In this document: positions 55,301 to 62,557 of the stretch, piece by piece | Layout of the letters: each line of letters starts with the position of its first letter | Position numbering within the stretch: position 1 is the first letter of the stretch | Assembly: GCA_964638715.1 (NCBI GenBank) | Contig: CAZWZF010000005.1 | Span: 1 to 64,000, forward strand | From: JBAXQQ01 sp037131695 | GTDB lineage: Bacteria; Armatimonadota; Hebobacteria; CAIYQO01 | DNA: 64,000 bases | Direction of reading: 5' to 3' | Notes under the pieces: model-generated | The model's database searches: none | Told to the model about the DNA's origin: nothing | Seen by the model: the letters and a program-made list of their open reading frames with translations, nothing else | Made by a program: the position numbers and the translations under genes

Positions 55301-56224
55301 AATTATGGTTTGCCAATGACATGGATGAGCATAAACTGGATTACCGAACCAGTGAAACGCGGTCGTGTCTGGCGTGGTTTTTATGACTGGGCACGTTTTC
55401 ACGACTGCAACTGGTATGGTTGGGATGGTTACGGACCCGGACAGAAACTGTTGGACTGGGGTCTTAATGATGAGCGACTGCAGTATGTGCCGCATTGGCG
55501 CAACACCGCTATCACCTGTGATGATAAGGATGTATTGGTAGCATATTGGCAATTGCCGGGACGTGTAATGGTGATGGCATTTAATTATGATGGAAAGGCA
55601 GTTAAAGACCCTGTTTTAAAAATAGATTATGCCAAATTAGGTCTTTCAACTAAAATGACTATATCATCCCTGTCTGAATTACGTGGAATAGATACCCAGA
55701 ACGGACAAGCAGCAGGCGCAGATCCGGTTCCGGTACTTGATGCTGCAAACGGTAAAATTTCTATTACATTACTGCAACCCCATACCGCGCGGTATTTTGG
55801 CATACGTGTTGATGAATCCGCACTGATATCAACAATTCAGAAAGATTTTGAAACTATTGGGAATGGCGCCAAACTGACAGACGCGATGGGTGACTGGGGA
55901 TTAATCAGCAAAGATACAAAGTTCTTGCAGAATGATAAGGTTGTCGATGTTAAATGCGCGACAACCAGCATAAAGATTGCGATGTGGCAATTACCTGACC
56001 GCGTGCTGTTGGCGATTACGAATACTGATAAAAAAGATACAACCGCTACACTTGATATCGACCTTGATAAACTGGGGTTAACGCCAAAACAGCCATGGCA
56101 GGAGTTCCTGCGGGTGCGCGATTTTACCGGTGGAAACTCTAACCTTGATTTTTATAACAAAAAATTGACTGTTGGCAGCATTAAACCCGGCACAGTTAAA
56201 ATAGTCGGCATTCGGAGATATTAA
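52385..56224 (+). CDS. Secreted giant glycosidase, CBM9-like front end, DUF6067-type catalytic domain, duplicated C-terminal sandwich
   Basis: 1279 aa; signal peptide ends MVSVNA. Residues ~30-240 are CBM9-like (VIDGNIDAVEWREA, YYLAWDADNIYVACR, EVVLPAKDFEL). The bridge has WWNNKIGNIERVIPPFTAI and WIGNEQRGLLWWGDSDKGW, as in the genes at 23582 and 31538. The barrel (~780-1030) includes LRSIYWDIFFIKAWDG (Asp ~867) and GLDGEWAFMTDAS. The C-terminal sandwich appears twice: YWQLPGRVMVMAFNYDGK with IDYAKLGLS, and then MWQLPDRVLLAITNTDKK with IDLDKLGLT, so the last ~100 residues look like a tandem duplication. The gene stands behind the class 2 element and is closed by a strong hairpin, so it is probably transcribed alone. 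Confidence 0.65.
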   Translation: MFISLIQRVLLIAMVVCVMVSVNAQSLPAGKLGAFAVPKIRKAPVIDGNIDAVEWREALAIGGLASQNPGGNLLIMRPTTYYLAWDADNIYVACRTWIMPGYIPRVSGRAPGTVSAFDDGMEFNLKPMGKNVVDGRTDSCYKFFISCFGSDGDLARVSVGQMFRNWRPYFKTATRLTDVGSAPMGGRWWEGEVVLPAKDFELNGPNRVGDTWKMLLAFNHIPGFFQAAIPLNSGYFDPGGWPLMTLVENTPGVKVTMDDLPGIKDGTAAVKINAFNPTNQTVTLNVLAQLEEWKGKNAEDILKKEQIVTIEPGKSAEFAINEKLPREIGKNKGGLYFRITQGDKELYRYYTYFELGYPENWVKYSPSKEAFPLSGTFNPVRNNFLITADAYYLDKPEMVKQVRYTVTREGENKAVISGTITKASYKSYTSLLQMPTLSEGTYNVEAYMDLNDGKTLGPVKTEFKKLDEPKEFAAWWNNKIGNIERVIPPFTAIKRKGQQINLWGRQYTLDALGMPKEILSNGKAVTASPARIVAVIGGKEKIISLSGKLIFTEETAWRLGFKGKATSAGLQFTATGSIEQDGLVQVNLTYAPAGKTAVKVDALRLEFPVSNKDAETMNCMGPGGNFASLAANILPADKKGMLWNTLELGRGGTGMTVGSFYPDVWIGNEQRGLLWWGDSDKGWIPDDDVPAHEIWRIGNEVVLRNNIIGKPYQLAEPRTLTFTYNATPFKPFPKGWRATINAEDGTFSGPHKQYTDTKTGQKFDGTQWLSAPALPKDWERVWGEFKIQADAKVKATQPFDPLKARRTAWVHNSLALMGYGDRSSDWNLERYFYPEWDEHTLGETERNYMLWLADRAFTEGGLRSIYWDIFFIKAWDGVQNGMAYTLPDSRLQPTYNGLNMRKLMMRLNSLQEEKGLSPGGLSAHSSNCFPLVAYPWVGAGLDGEWAFMTDASPRDWVDNYSAERMRALNTPQNYGLPMTWMSINWITEPVKRGRVWRGFYDWARFHDCNWYGWDGYGPGQKLLDWGLNDERLQYVPHWRNTAITCDDKDVLVAYWQLPGRVMVMAFNYDGKAVKDPVLKIDYAKLGLSTKMTISSLSELRGIDTQNGQAAGADPVPVLDAANGKISITLLQPHTARYFGIRVDESALISTIQKDFETIGNGAKLTDAMGDWGLISKDTKFLQNDKVVDVKCATTSIKIAMWQLPDRVLLAITNTDKKDTTATLDIDLDKLGLTPKQPWQEFLRVRDFTGGNSNLDFYNKKLTVGSIKPGTVKIVGIRRY

Positions 56225-56235
56225 TTTACCCCAAA

Positions 56236-56278
56236 AATTACAATCCTTCTTGTTAAGTTTGCAGGAAGGATTGTAATT
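56236..56278 (+). terminator. Strong hairpin after the giant glycosidase
   Basis: AATTACAATCCTTC (56236-56249) and GAAGGATTGTAATT (56265-56278) form a perfect 14-bp stem with a 15-nt loop, starting 12 bp after the stop codon. There is no clear U-run after it, so it may stabilise the mRNA end rather than act as a classical intrinsic terminator. Confidence 0.6.
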
Positions 56279-56299
56279 GTGGTTAATAAGTTTATTGTA

Positions 56300-56313
56300 G
56301 GGAATCGTTTCCC
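56300..56313 (+). promoter_or_regulatory. LacI/GalR-like palindrome upstream of the fucosidase
   Basis: GGGAATCGTTTCCC, GGGAA mirrored by TTCCC around a 4-bp centre, 17 bp before the GH29 start codon. It differs from the GTTARCGYKAAC sites, so a different LacI-family protein would be needed. Confidence 0.4.
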
Positions 56314-56330
56314 TGATGCGAGGAGTTATT

Positions 56331-57311
56331 ATGAGTCAATACATTATCAATAATGAATCCGGCGCTAAATTGCAGGTGAGAAGTGCCGGTATGGAAGAAT
56401 TTAAAAATCCAGGTTTTGGATTATCTATGCATTGGGGGTTATATTCGTTAATTGGGCGAAGTGAATGGGCACTGCATACGGAATCTATCCCCCATGATAA
56501 ATATTTTGATATGATGAATAAATTCAATCCCTTCCGTTTCAATGCGGATGAATGGGCTGATTTAATGTTGGAGTCTGGACAGAAATTTTTGTTGATAACC
56601 AGCAAACACCATGATGGATTTTGCATGTGGGACACAGCGTTAACCGATAAAAAGATTACCAATACCCCATTTAGCCGTGACGTTATAGCTGAATTATCAA
56701 AAGCGTTAAATCATCGCGGATTGAAATTACATTTTTATTACTCGCTGATGGATTGGACACATCCTGCATATCGTACAGATTGGCCGGCATATCTTGAATA
56801 TTTAAATGGACAGCTCACGGAATTGCTGACAAATTATGGCAAAATAAATGGCGTATTGTTTGATGGATATTGGCCGCGTTTTGAAACAGGACCTAACGAT
56901 GCCCATTTTAAGGAAGGTGATTCATATAACTTAGCCGGCATATATGATTTAATCCATACTTTGCAGCCAGACGCTGTGGTAACTAATAACCATCACATGC
57001 TGCCAATTGATGGTGAGGATTATCAGGTGTGGGAATTGGATATGCCGGGAGAGAATACCATAGGTTTTAATTGTCCGGAGATTGGCGATATCACCAAAGC
57101 TGTCTGGTGGAATTTAAATGCCGGATGGAGTTACCAACCCGGCAGTCATAACCTGAAATCCGCTGACACAATATTAACAGCTAAAGAAAATGCTGAAAAA
57201 AGAGAATCGGTATTCATACTTAATATTGGACCGCGTCCATTTGGTGATATTCATCCTGACGAAGCCGCTGTTTTACGGCAGATAGGCCAAAAAACGCGGG
57301 AGAAGGGATAA
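56331..57311 (+). CDS. Alpha-L-fucosidase-like enzyme, GH29
   Basis: 326 aa from ATG 56331, preceded by CGAGGAG; an in-frame ATG at 56316 would include that ribosome site. No signal peptide. GH29 motifs: FGLSMHWGLYSL, LLITSKHHDGFCMWD, LKLHFYYSLMDWTHP, and KINGVLFDGYWPRFE whose Asp is the expected nucleophile. It ends after VFILNIGPRPFG, about where the barrel ends, so it lacks the C-terminal beta domain of longer fucosidases. It would release L-fucose from imported oligosaccharides. A UroD-like gene follows after 4 bp and is surely co-transcribed. Confidence 0.8.
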   Translation: MSQYIINNESGAKLQVRSAGMEEFKNPGFGLSMHWGLYSLIGRSEWALHTESIPHDKYFDMMNKFNPFRFNADEWADLMLESGQKFLLITSKHHDGFCMWDTALTDKKITNTPFSRDVIAELSKALNHRGLKLHFYYSLMDWTHPAYRTDWPAYLEYLNGQLTELLTNYGKINGVLFDGYWPRFETGPNDAHFKEGDSYNLAGIYDLIHTLQPDAVVTNNHHMLPIDGEDYQVWELDMPGENTIGFNCPEIGDITKAVWWNLNAGWSYQPGSHNLKSADTILTAKENAEKRESVFILNIGPRPFGDIHPDEAAVLRQIGQKTREKG

Positions 57312-57315
57312 TATT

Positions 57316-58374
57316 ATGACGACATCATTTCAACTGCACCGTCGGGAAAAACCGGATTCCAGCAAGTTTATAGCAGTGCTGGAACGACGCGGCGACAGAA
57401 ATTATGTTCCTTTTTTTGAAATGATACCGAATTATTTTGCGGAGTTAAGTGGAATTGAACCACCAAAAGAAATAAATTTCGGCAATAATTCGCCGTATTA
57501 CCTGCCGACTTTCGCATATTATTTTCAGGCGATGGCGCAAATGGGTTTTGATATCGGCATTATCAACCTGTACGGATTTTGCGGTTTCCCCGGTTATCAT
57601 CACGGTAGAAAAGTTCAGGGTGATGATGGCGCTATTACTGACTGGGAATCATTTGAGAAGTATAAGTGGCCGTCTGCAAATGATATTAATGTTGATATGA
57701 TGGCGGATACAGCGGCACTGGCGCCGGAAGGGATGGGAGTATGGACTGGCGGTCCCGCGCCTTTTCAGGTATCCATGGATGAACTGCTGGGATTTAATCG
57801 TTTAGCGATGTTAACCTATGACGACCCGGATCTGGTAAAAGCGGTGGCAGATAAAGTAGGATCAATTATGGTAGAAATAATCGATATTTGCTGTTCGCTG
57901 CCATTTATACAGGGATTTGAGTTTTGTGGCGATATGGGGCATAAAACCGCGACCATGCTGTCGCCGGATGTTATGCGGCAATATTATCTGCCATGGCACA
58001 AAAAAGCCTGCGATTCGGCACATAATCATGGTAAAAAAATAATATTACATTCATGCGGCAACCTTGCCGCCATAATGTCGGATATTGTCGCCTGCGGATA
58101 TGACGGAAAACATTCGTATGAAGATAATATTATCCCCGGTATCATTGATTTGCATAAAGAATATGGCAAGAAAATAGCCTTACTGGGTGGAGTTGATGTT
58201 GATTTTTTATGCCGCGCGTCTGAAGAACAGATTCGACAACGGGTGCGTGATTATATTGACGCCATGGCACCTGATGGTGGTTACTGCCTTGGTAGTGGAA
58301 ACAGCATACCTGATTATGTACCGATTGAAAGTTATTGGGCAATGTTGGATGAAGGGTTAAAATATGGAAGATAA
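57316..58374 (+). CDS. Uroporphyrinogen decarboxylase-like (URO-D superfamily) protein, second copy
   Basis: 352 aa. The superfamily pattern is clear: RRGDRNYVPFFEMIPNYFAE at the start, EFCGDMGHKTATMLSPDVM, KKIILHSCGNLAAIMSDI and KKIALLGGVDVDFL. The H-x-C in HSCGN matches the zinc-type motif of methylcobamide:CoM methyltransferase-like members, which the copy at 9920 does not show. The function is unknown; methyl-group removal from methylated sugars is a speculation consistent with the setting. It is coupled to the fucosidase (4-bp gap, AGAAGGG), and its end overlaps the start of the broken GH9-like frame. Confidence 0.75.
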   Translation: MTTSFQLHRREKPDSSKFIAVLERRGDRNYVPFFEMIPNYFAELSGIEPPKEINFGNNSPYYLPTFAYYFQAMAQMGFDIGIINLYGFCGFPGYHHGRKVQGDDGAITDWESFEKYKWPSANDINVDMMADTAALAPEGMGVWTGGPAPFQVSMDELLGFNRLAMLTYDDPDLVKAVADKVGSIMVEIIDICCSLPFIQGFEFCGDMGHKTATMLSPDVMRQYYLPWHKKACDSAHNHGKKIILHSCGNLAAIMSDIVACGYDGKHSYEDNIIPGIIDLHKEYGKKIALLGGVDVDFLCRASEEQIRQRVRDYIDAMAPDGGYCLGSGNSIPDYVPIESYWAMLDEGLKYGR

Positions 58375-58675
58375 AGTTAATGTAATCACCAATCATTTGG
58401 GTTACCGTAATGGCCATGGTAAAAAACATGTTTTAGTCACAGATGTACCTGATGCGCGGAGTATATTTGGTGATTCTATATTCACTGTTTTTGAACAGAA
58501 CAATTTTTCAAAATATGGACTAAATGACCCTCGGCAGATTCCGCATATCCATCGCGCATCACTGAATCGCATTCACACTGATTTCCAGACAAGTCTAATT
58601 TTCATTATTAAAGTTTTTTGCGTATTCTTGTCCTCAAATTATAGAGGTGAACAATCTTATGACACAGCTCTATGA
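58364..58675 (+). pseudogene. Broken N-terminus of a GH9-like or Ig-fronted glycosidase
   Basis: The open frame overlaps the previous stop by 11 bp. Its first ~45 residues (VNVITNHLGYRNGHGKKHVL, then DSIFTVFEQ) resemble the Ig-like N-terminal domain of GH9 cellulases, which opens with N-Q-V-G-Y. After about base 58490 the reading continues as low-complexity sequence that matches nothing I know, and the frame runs into the GC-rich GH27 gene. It is therefore a truncated gene at the left edge of a foreign or misassembled block. The 150 bp before 58659 hold no other recognisable feature apart from the ribosome site TAGAGG. Confidence 0.5.
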
Positions 58676-60203
58676 CGGTTGCGTCCCCATCATGACCCCT
58701 CCGCCGTTGAAGACGCCGCGCCTCAACGGAGCGCGTGTCGTCGGCGTTCGCTCCGGCAGCCCGTTCCTGCATGCACTTGCCGCCACGGGTGACCGTCCCA
58801 TGACCTTCTCGGCGATTGGCTTGCCGACAGGCCTGCGTCTTGATTCCGTGACCGGGATTATCACCGGAACTGTGTCCACCCGCGGCGCCTGCGACGTGAC
58901 TGTCGGTGCCGCCAACAGCCATGGAAAAACCGAGCGCACACTACGCATCATGGTCGGTGACGCAATATCGCTCACTCCGCCGATGGGTTTTAATACCTAT
59001 GGCGGCTGGGGTCCCTTCGTCACTGAGACCGATATCCGCGCTGGTGCACAAGCTCTGGTGAAGTCTGGCTTGAGCCAGCATGGTTACTGCTATGTGAATA
59101 TTGACGATGGTTGGCAGGGCAGGCGCGGCGGTAAGGAGAATGCCATTCAGCCCAATGATAAGTTTGGCGATATGCGAAGTCTATGCGATGACCTGCACGC
59201 GCTCGGTTTCAAGGCTGGTATCTATTCGACACCCTGGGCGAGTACCTATGAAGGATTCATCGGCGGCTCCAGCGACGCCGTTGATGGCGCGTGGATATCT
59301 CCTGATCCACCGCGTAGCGGCATAGGTAAGTTTGGCAGTCACTGCTTCGCGATTGAGGATGCCAGGCAATGGGCGGCGTGGGGTTTTGACTACTGCAAGT
59401 ATGACTGGGGTATCGACAGCTTAGCGCGTGCGCAATATATGCGCGATGCCCTTGACGCGACCGGGCGTGATTTTGTGTTGGAACTTTCCAATGCGGCACC
59501 GTTTGCGCAGGCCGCGGATTATACTGCCATCGGCAACATGTGCCGTACCACGACTGATATCACCGATGTCTGGGACCGTAAACAGTTGCCGGCCAGTCAG
59601 CGCGATTTTGGGGCTATGGGAATTTACGATATTTGGATGCGGCACCGCGATTGGGCTCCGTTTAATCGTCCCGGCCACTGGAACATGCCTTGCCCGCTGC
59701 GCGTCGGGTTACTCGGCGGTTGGGATCTCAAACCGCTGACTCCAACGCGTCTCACGCCGGCTGAGCAATACAGTCACATCAGCCTCTGGTGCTTGTGGTC
59801 GGCACCGCTCATCATCGGCTGTCCAGTCGAACGACTGGATTCCTTTACGCTTAGCCTGTTGAATAACGACGAGGTGCTGGACCTTGACCAGGATTCGCTG
59901 GGACAACAGGCACGCCAACTTGCCCCGGACTCGCCGGATATACTGGTGAAAGAGCTGTGGGACGGCAGCAAGGCAGTCGGACTGTTTAACACCAGCGACA
60001 CGGAGGACGAGTTAACTGTTAGTTGGAGCGATTTGGGTATCACCGGACCGCACACTATACGAGATCTCTGGCGCCAAACCGATATTGGTGTCTCGGATAC
60101 CCGCTTCTCTGCCCGTATCATGGCTCATGGAGTGGTGCTCATCCGGCTGAGCGACATTGACACAACGTCGGCAAAGCACGCCAACCCGGGGAGTTTCGCA
60201 TGA
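58659..60203 (+). CDS. Alpha-galactosidase-like enzyme, GH27, with N-terminal putative Ig domain
   Basis: 514 aa from ATG 58659 (AGAGG 11 bp upstream; an in-frame GTG at 58647 overlaps that site). Residues ~20-100 form a putative Ig (He_PIG-like) domain: PMTFSAIGLPTGLRLD, GIITGTVSTRGACDVTV. The GH27 barrel follows: LTPPMGFNTYGGWG, YVNIDDGWQ, LGFKAGIYSTPW, DYCKYDWG with the expected nucleophile Asp, and CRTTTDITDVWD with the acid/base Asp. The end (ISLWCLWSAPLIIGCPVERL, MAHGVVLIRL) is the usual C-terminal sandwich. No signal peptide. Base composition and codon use are markedly more GC-rich than in all genes upstream. It is coupled by ATGA to the GH32 gene, so galactose plus fructose release suggests raffinose-family oligosaccharides. 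Confidence 0.85.
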   Translation: MTQLYDGCVPIMTPPPLKTPRLNGARVVGVRSGSPFLHALAATGDRPMTFSAIGLPTGLRLDSVTGIITGTVSTRGACDVTVGAANSHGKTERTLRIMVGDAISLTPPMGFNTYGGWGPFVTETDIRAGAQALVKSGLSQHGYCYVNIDDGWQGRRGGKENAIQPNDKFGDMRSLCDDLHALGFKAGIYSTPWASTYEGFIGGSSDAVDGAWISPDPPRSGIGKFGSHCFAIEDARQWAAWGFDYCKYDWGIDSLARAQYMRDALDATGRDFVLELSNAAPFAQAADYTAIGNMCRTTTDITDVWDRKQLPASQRDFGAMGIYDIWMRHRDWAPFNRPGHWNMPCPLRVGLLGGWDLKPLTPTRLTPAEQYSHISLWCLWSAPLIIGCPVERLDSFTLSLLNNDEVLDLDQDSLGQQARQLAPDSPDILVKELWDGSKAVGLFNTSDTEDELTVSWSDLGITGPHTIRDLWRQTDIGVSDTRFSARIMAHGVVLIRLSDIDTTSAKHANPGSFA

Positions 60204-61777
60204 AAAACGTCCTCGGCGTTTATACAGGGACAAGAACAAGGAAGTGTAGGATGTGCACAATTAGCAAGACAATGTCCGAAACTGTCTCCCTCGCTGCGGC
60301 GGCCGTGCGCGCCACCGAGCCGGTAGCGGCCACAGATCCGCTCCGGCCGCTGTTCCATTTCCGGCCGCCAGCGCAGTGGATGAACGACATCTGCGGCGCG
60401 CTCTGGCACGAGGGTTGGTATCACATCTTCTACCAGTTCAACCCGTTCGCCGACCGTTGCGACTGGAGCTGTGTCAACGCCTGCTGGGGCCATGCCCGCA
60501 GCCGCGATCTCGTCCACTGGGAGCACCTGCCGATCGCCGTGGCGCCGTCGGTGGAGGAGGGCAACTACCAGTGCGCCAGCGGTTGCGCCACCCACCGGGA
60601 TGACGGCACGCCGATGCTGTTCTACGGCCACACGCCGCTGCCGCGCCCGGACGGGACGCGGCAGCCGCGCCAGCAGTGGGCGGCTCTGCCGCTTGACCCA
60701 GAGTTGCGCGCCTGGCGCACGCTCGACGTCGGTTTGGCACCGGGCCAAAGCGGCGTGCCCGCCGACATCGCCGGCTGCTGGACCGATATGTTCGTGTTCC
60801 GCGAAGCCGGCCGCACCTTTGCGATTTTCAAGGAGGCCGGCGGTCTGGTGGTCGAGGCGCAGAACCCGGAGTTGACCCGTTGGCAGGCGGTCGGCCGCAT
60901 CGATGGCGTCTTTGGCGAGTGCCCGAACTTTATCAAACTTCAGGATCGCTGGCTGCTGCTGCGTTCGACCTATCCGATGACGTACCAGGTCGGCCGGTTC
61001 GATCCTGAGCGCATCGCCTTCGAGATGGACGGCCCCGCCGGGATCGTGGACTACAGTTACGACCTGAACCCGCCGCCGGATCCGGGCGACCCCAATTACT
61101 ACCTGGACGCCTCTGGCGTGCCGGTCTGCCGCTACGGCGCACCCTATCCGGCGCATGCGGACAGTCGCGGCTTCTACGCCACCAGCGTGTTTGCGGACTC
61201 CGCAGGCCGCACGCTCCTGCTCGCCTGGGTCGGTGCTTGGCCGGCGTCCCGCGGCTGGAACTGCTGCATGTCACTGCCGCGCGTGCTTTCCCTCGACGCG
61301 GTGGGGCGACTGGTGCAGCAGCCGATCCCGGAACTGGCCCGGTTGCGGGGCTTACCCGTCTTGGTCGGACCGCTCAATCTGAACGGCGAAGCCCGCCGCA
61401 TCGAGGGGTTTTCGGGCGACACACTGGAGGCCATGGCTGAGTTCGAACTGGGTGCCGCCGAAGCCGTCGAGTTGGCCCTGCGCGACGACACAGGTGCCGC
61501 TGCCGTGCGCATCCGCTACGATGGCCGGACGCTGGATGCCAACGGCACCGTGCTGCCGCGCGTGCTGGGCGACGACCCGCGCCGCCTCAAGCTGCACCTT
61601 TTCTACGACAAATCGGTGATGGAACTGTTCGTCAACGACGGTATGCAGACTGTCACCCGCGTGGCCCTCCCGCCATCGCCCGCCCTGCATCTCGAAGCGG
61701 CGGCAACCGGCGGCGCGGCGACGCTGCGGGCACTGACGGTATGGCCGATCAAACCCTCCACGGAGATATGTCCATGA
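60200..61777 (+). CDS. GH32 fructosidase/invertase-like enzyme with altered motifs
   Basis: 525 aa if read from ATG 60200 (ATGA overlap); ATG 60251, with AAGGAAG 6 bp upstream, is an equally good start and would remove 17 non-conserved residues. The GH32 five-blade propeller opens FHFRPPAQWMNDICGALW, where WMND supplies the nucleophile Asp although the usual PNG is replaced by ICG. WGHARSRDLVHWEH, the CWTDMFVF segment in the place of the F-R-D-P stabiliser, and FGECPNFIKL with the acid/base Glu follow. The last ~130 residues are the beta-sandwich (DKSVMELFVNDG). It is very GC-rich. It likely hydrolyses sucrose, raffinose or fructans in the cytoplasm, as no signal peptide is seen. Coupled by ATGA to the next gene. 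Confidence 0.85.
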   Translation: MKNVLGVYTGTRTRKCRMCTISKTMSETVSLAAAAVRATEPVAATDPLRPLFHFRPPAQWMNDICGALWHEGWYHIFYQFNPFADRCDWSCVNACWGHARSRDLVHWEHLPIAVAPSVEEGNYQCASGCATHRDDGTPMLFYGHTPLPRPDGTRQPRQQWAALPLDPELRAWRTLDVGLAPGQSGVPADIAGCWTDMFVFREAGRTFAIFKEAGGLVVEAQNPELTRWQAVGRIDGVFGECPNFIKLQDRWLLLRSTYPMTYQVGRFDPERIAFEMDGPAGIVDYSYDLNPPPDPGDPNYYLDASGVPVCRYGAPYPAHADSRGFYATSVFADSAGRTLLLAWVGAWPASRGWNCCMSLPRVLSLDAVGRLVQQPIPELARLRGLPVLVGPLNLNGEARRIEGFSGDTLEAMAEFELGAAEAVELALRDDTGAAAVRIRYDGRTLDANGTVLPRVLGDDPRRLKLHLFYDKSVMELFVNDGMQTVTRVALPPSPALHLEAAATGGAATLRALTVWPIKPSTEICP

Positions 61778-62244
61778 CAACTTCCAACGCCTACGATGTG
61801 ATTGTGCTTGGCGGCGGCACGGCCGGGGTGGTGGCCGCCATCCAGGCCGGGCGGGCCGGCGCGAAGTCACTGCTCGTCGAGAAGACCGGCATGCTCGGTG
61901 GCACCATGACCGTCGGCAGGGTCAACAACCCCGGCTTGTTCTTTGCCAGCACACGTCAGGTGATCGCCGGCATCGGCTGGGAAATGGTGATGCGCTGTCT
62001 CGCCGAGGCCGGGCAAGAACTGCCGGACGCGGCCAGAGACCCAGGCAAGCCCTTCTGGCAGCGCCACGTGCCGGTGGATCGTTTTCTTCTGCCGATGCTG
62101 CTTGTCGAAGTGACTTTAAGCAAAAGTCCTGTATTAATTAATTTCTTTGATTTTCTTCCTGCTGGCTGGCGGGTTAAGCATCGTCCGATTTGTTGTTTAA
62201 GGGTTGTAACAATATCTGGTGTACCAGTGGTAATCCCAAACTGA
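61774..62244 (+). pseudogene. Truncated FAD-dependent oxidoreductase (N-terminal fragment)
   Basis: The frame starts at ATG 61774 (GGAG 8 bp upstream, ATGA overlap with GH32). The first ~110 residues are a good FAD-binding Rossmann start: YDVIVLGGGTAGVVAAIQAG, SLLVEKTGMLGGTM, then VDRFLLPMLLVEV. At about base 62106 the GC-rich coding pattern ends abruptly and the remaining ~46 codons are unrelated AT-rich sequence before a stop at 62244. A full family member would be 400 residues or more. The break coincides with CTTGTCGAAGTGACTTTAAG (62101-62120), which resembles the REP-like arms at 49290-49350. It is either a recombination junction or an assembly misjoin. Confidence 0.75.
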
Positions 62245-62422
62245 AACTGTTATACCAGTGCGCACCGGATTTCGTTCAATGTCTTTCAGCGCAATCCATG
62301 CGTGCTCTTCATCCATTGGCATCGAATAATACCGATTTTCCCACAAATGCCCCTACTATTTCTGACGGCGATTAGCATGGCGCGAATATTTCATGTGTGC
62401 ATGACTTATAGCCTGTATTTTG
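62197..62422 (-). pseudogene. RAYT (REP-associated tyrosine transposase, Y1_Tnp) C-terminal remnant
   Basis: Reading the minus strand from about 62422 gives DKIQAISHAHMKYSRHANRR, then QK, two consecutive TAG stops (about 62353-62358), then GHLWENRYYSMPMDEEHAWI, followed by ALKDIERNPVRTGITVSVWD and ending YHWYTRYCYNP with a stop at 62197-62199. The word GHLWENRYYS followed by D-E-E-H and E-R-N-P-V-R is diagnostic of REP-associated tyrosine transposases. Only the C-terminal third remains, the catalytic H-x-H and Tyr region is missing, and the stops make it non-functional. REP-like sequences elsewhere in the window (49311, 52209) fit a past RAYT/REP system. Confidence 0.7.
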
Positions 62423-62452
62423 TCCCTGTATTAGGAATCCGGTAATTTATGA

Positions 62453-62481
62453 TTGAATGATGAAGGTATGATTTGTATAAT
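62453..62481 (+). promoter_or_regulatory. Promoter upstream of the second FAD oxidoreductase
   Basis: TTGAAT (62453-62458), 17-bp spacer, TATAAT (62476-62481), 77 bp before the start codon. It fits sigma70 consensus well and shows that this gene has its own transcript after the island junction. No LacI or class 1/2 operator is seen in the ~310-bp gap, the rest of which holds the transposase remnant. Confidence 0.55.
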
Positions 62482-62557
62482 AGGCTCATAAGATTTATCC
62501 AGAAATCGATGATTTATTAATGGCGGTTTCCGGCAGTAATAAAAAAAAGGAAGTGAT

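Noticed and set aside
60125..61156. A 343-codon minus-strand frame opposite the GH32 gene
   Set aside because: It lies in GC-rich DNA where antisense frames stay open by composition. The + strand GH32 motifs are convincing and the minus translation is Arg/Ala-rich without motifs.
62190..62375. Small + strand open frame of 61 codons
   Set aside because: The opposite strand carries an obvious RAYT transposase remnant and the + frame has no similarity or ribosome site.
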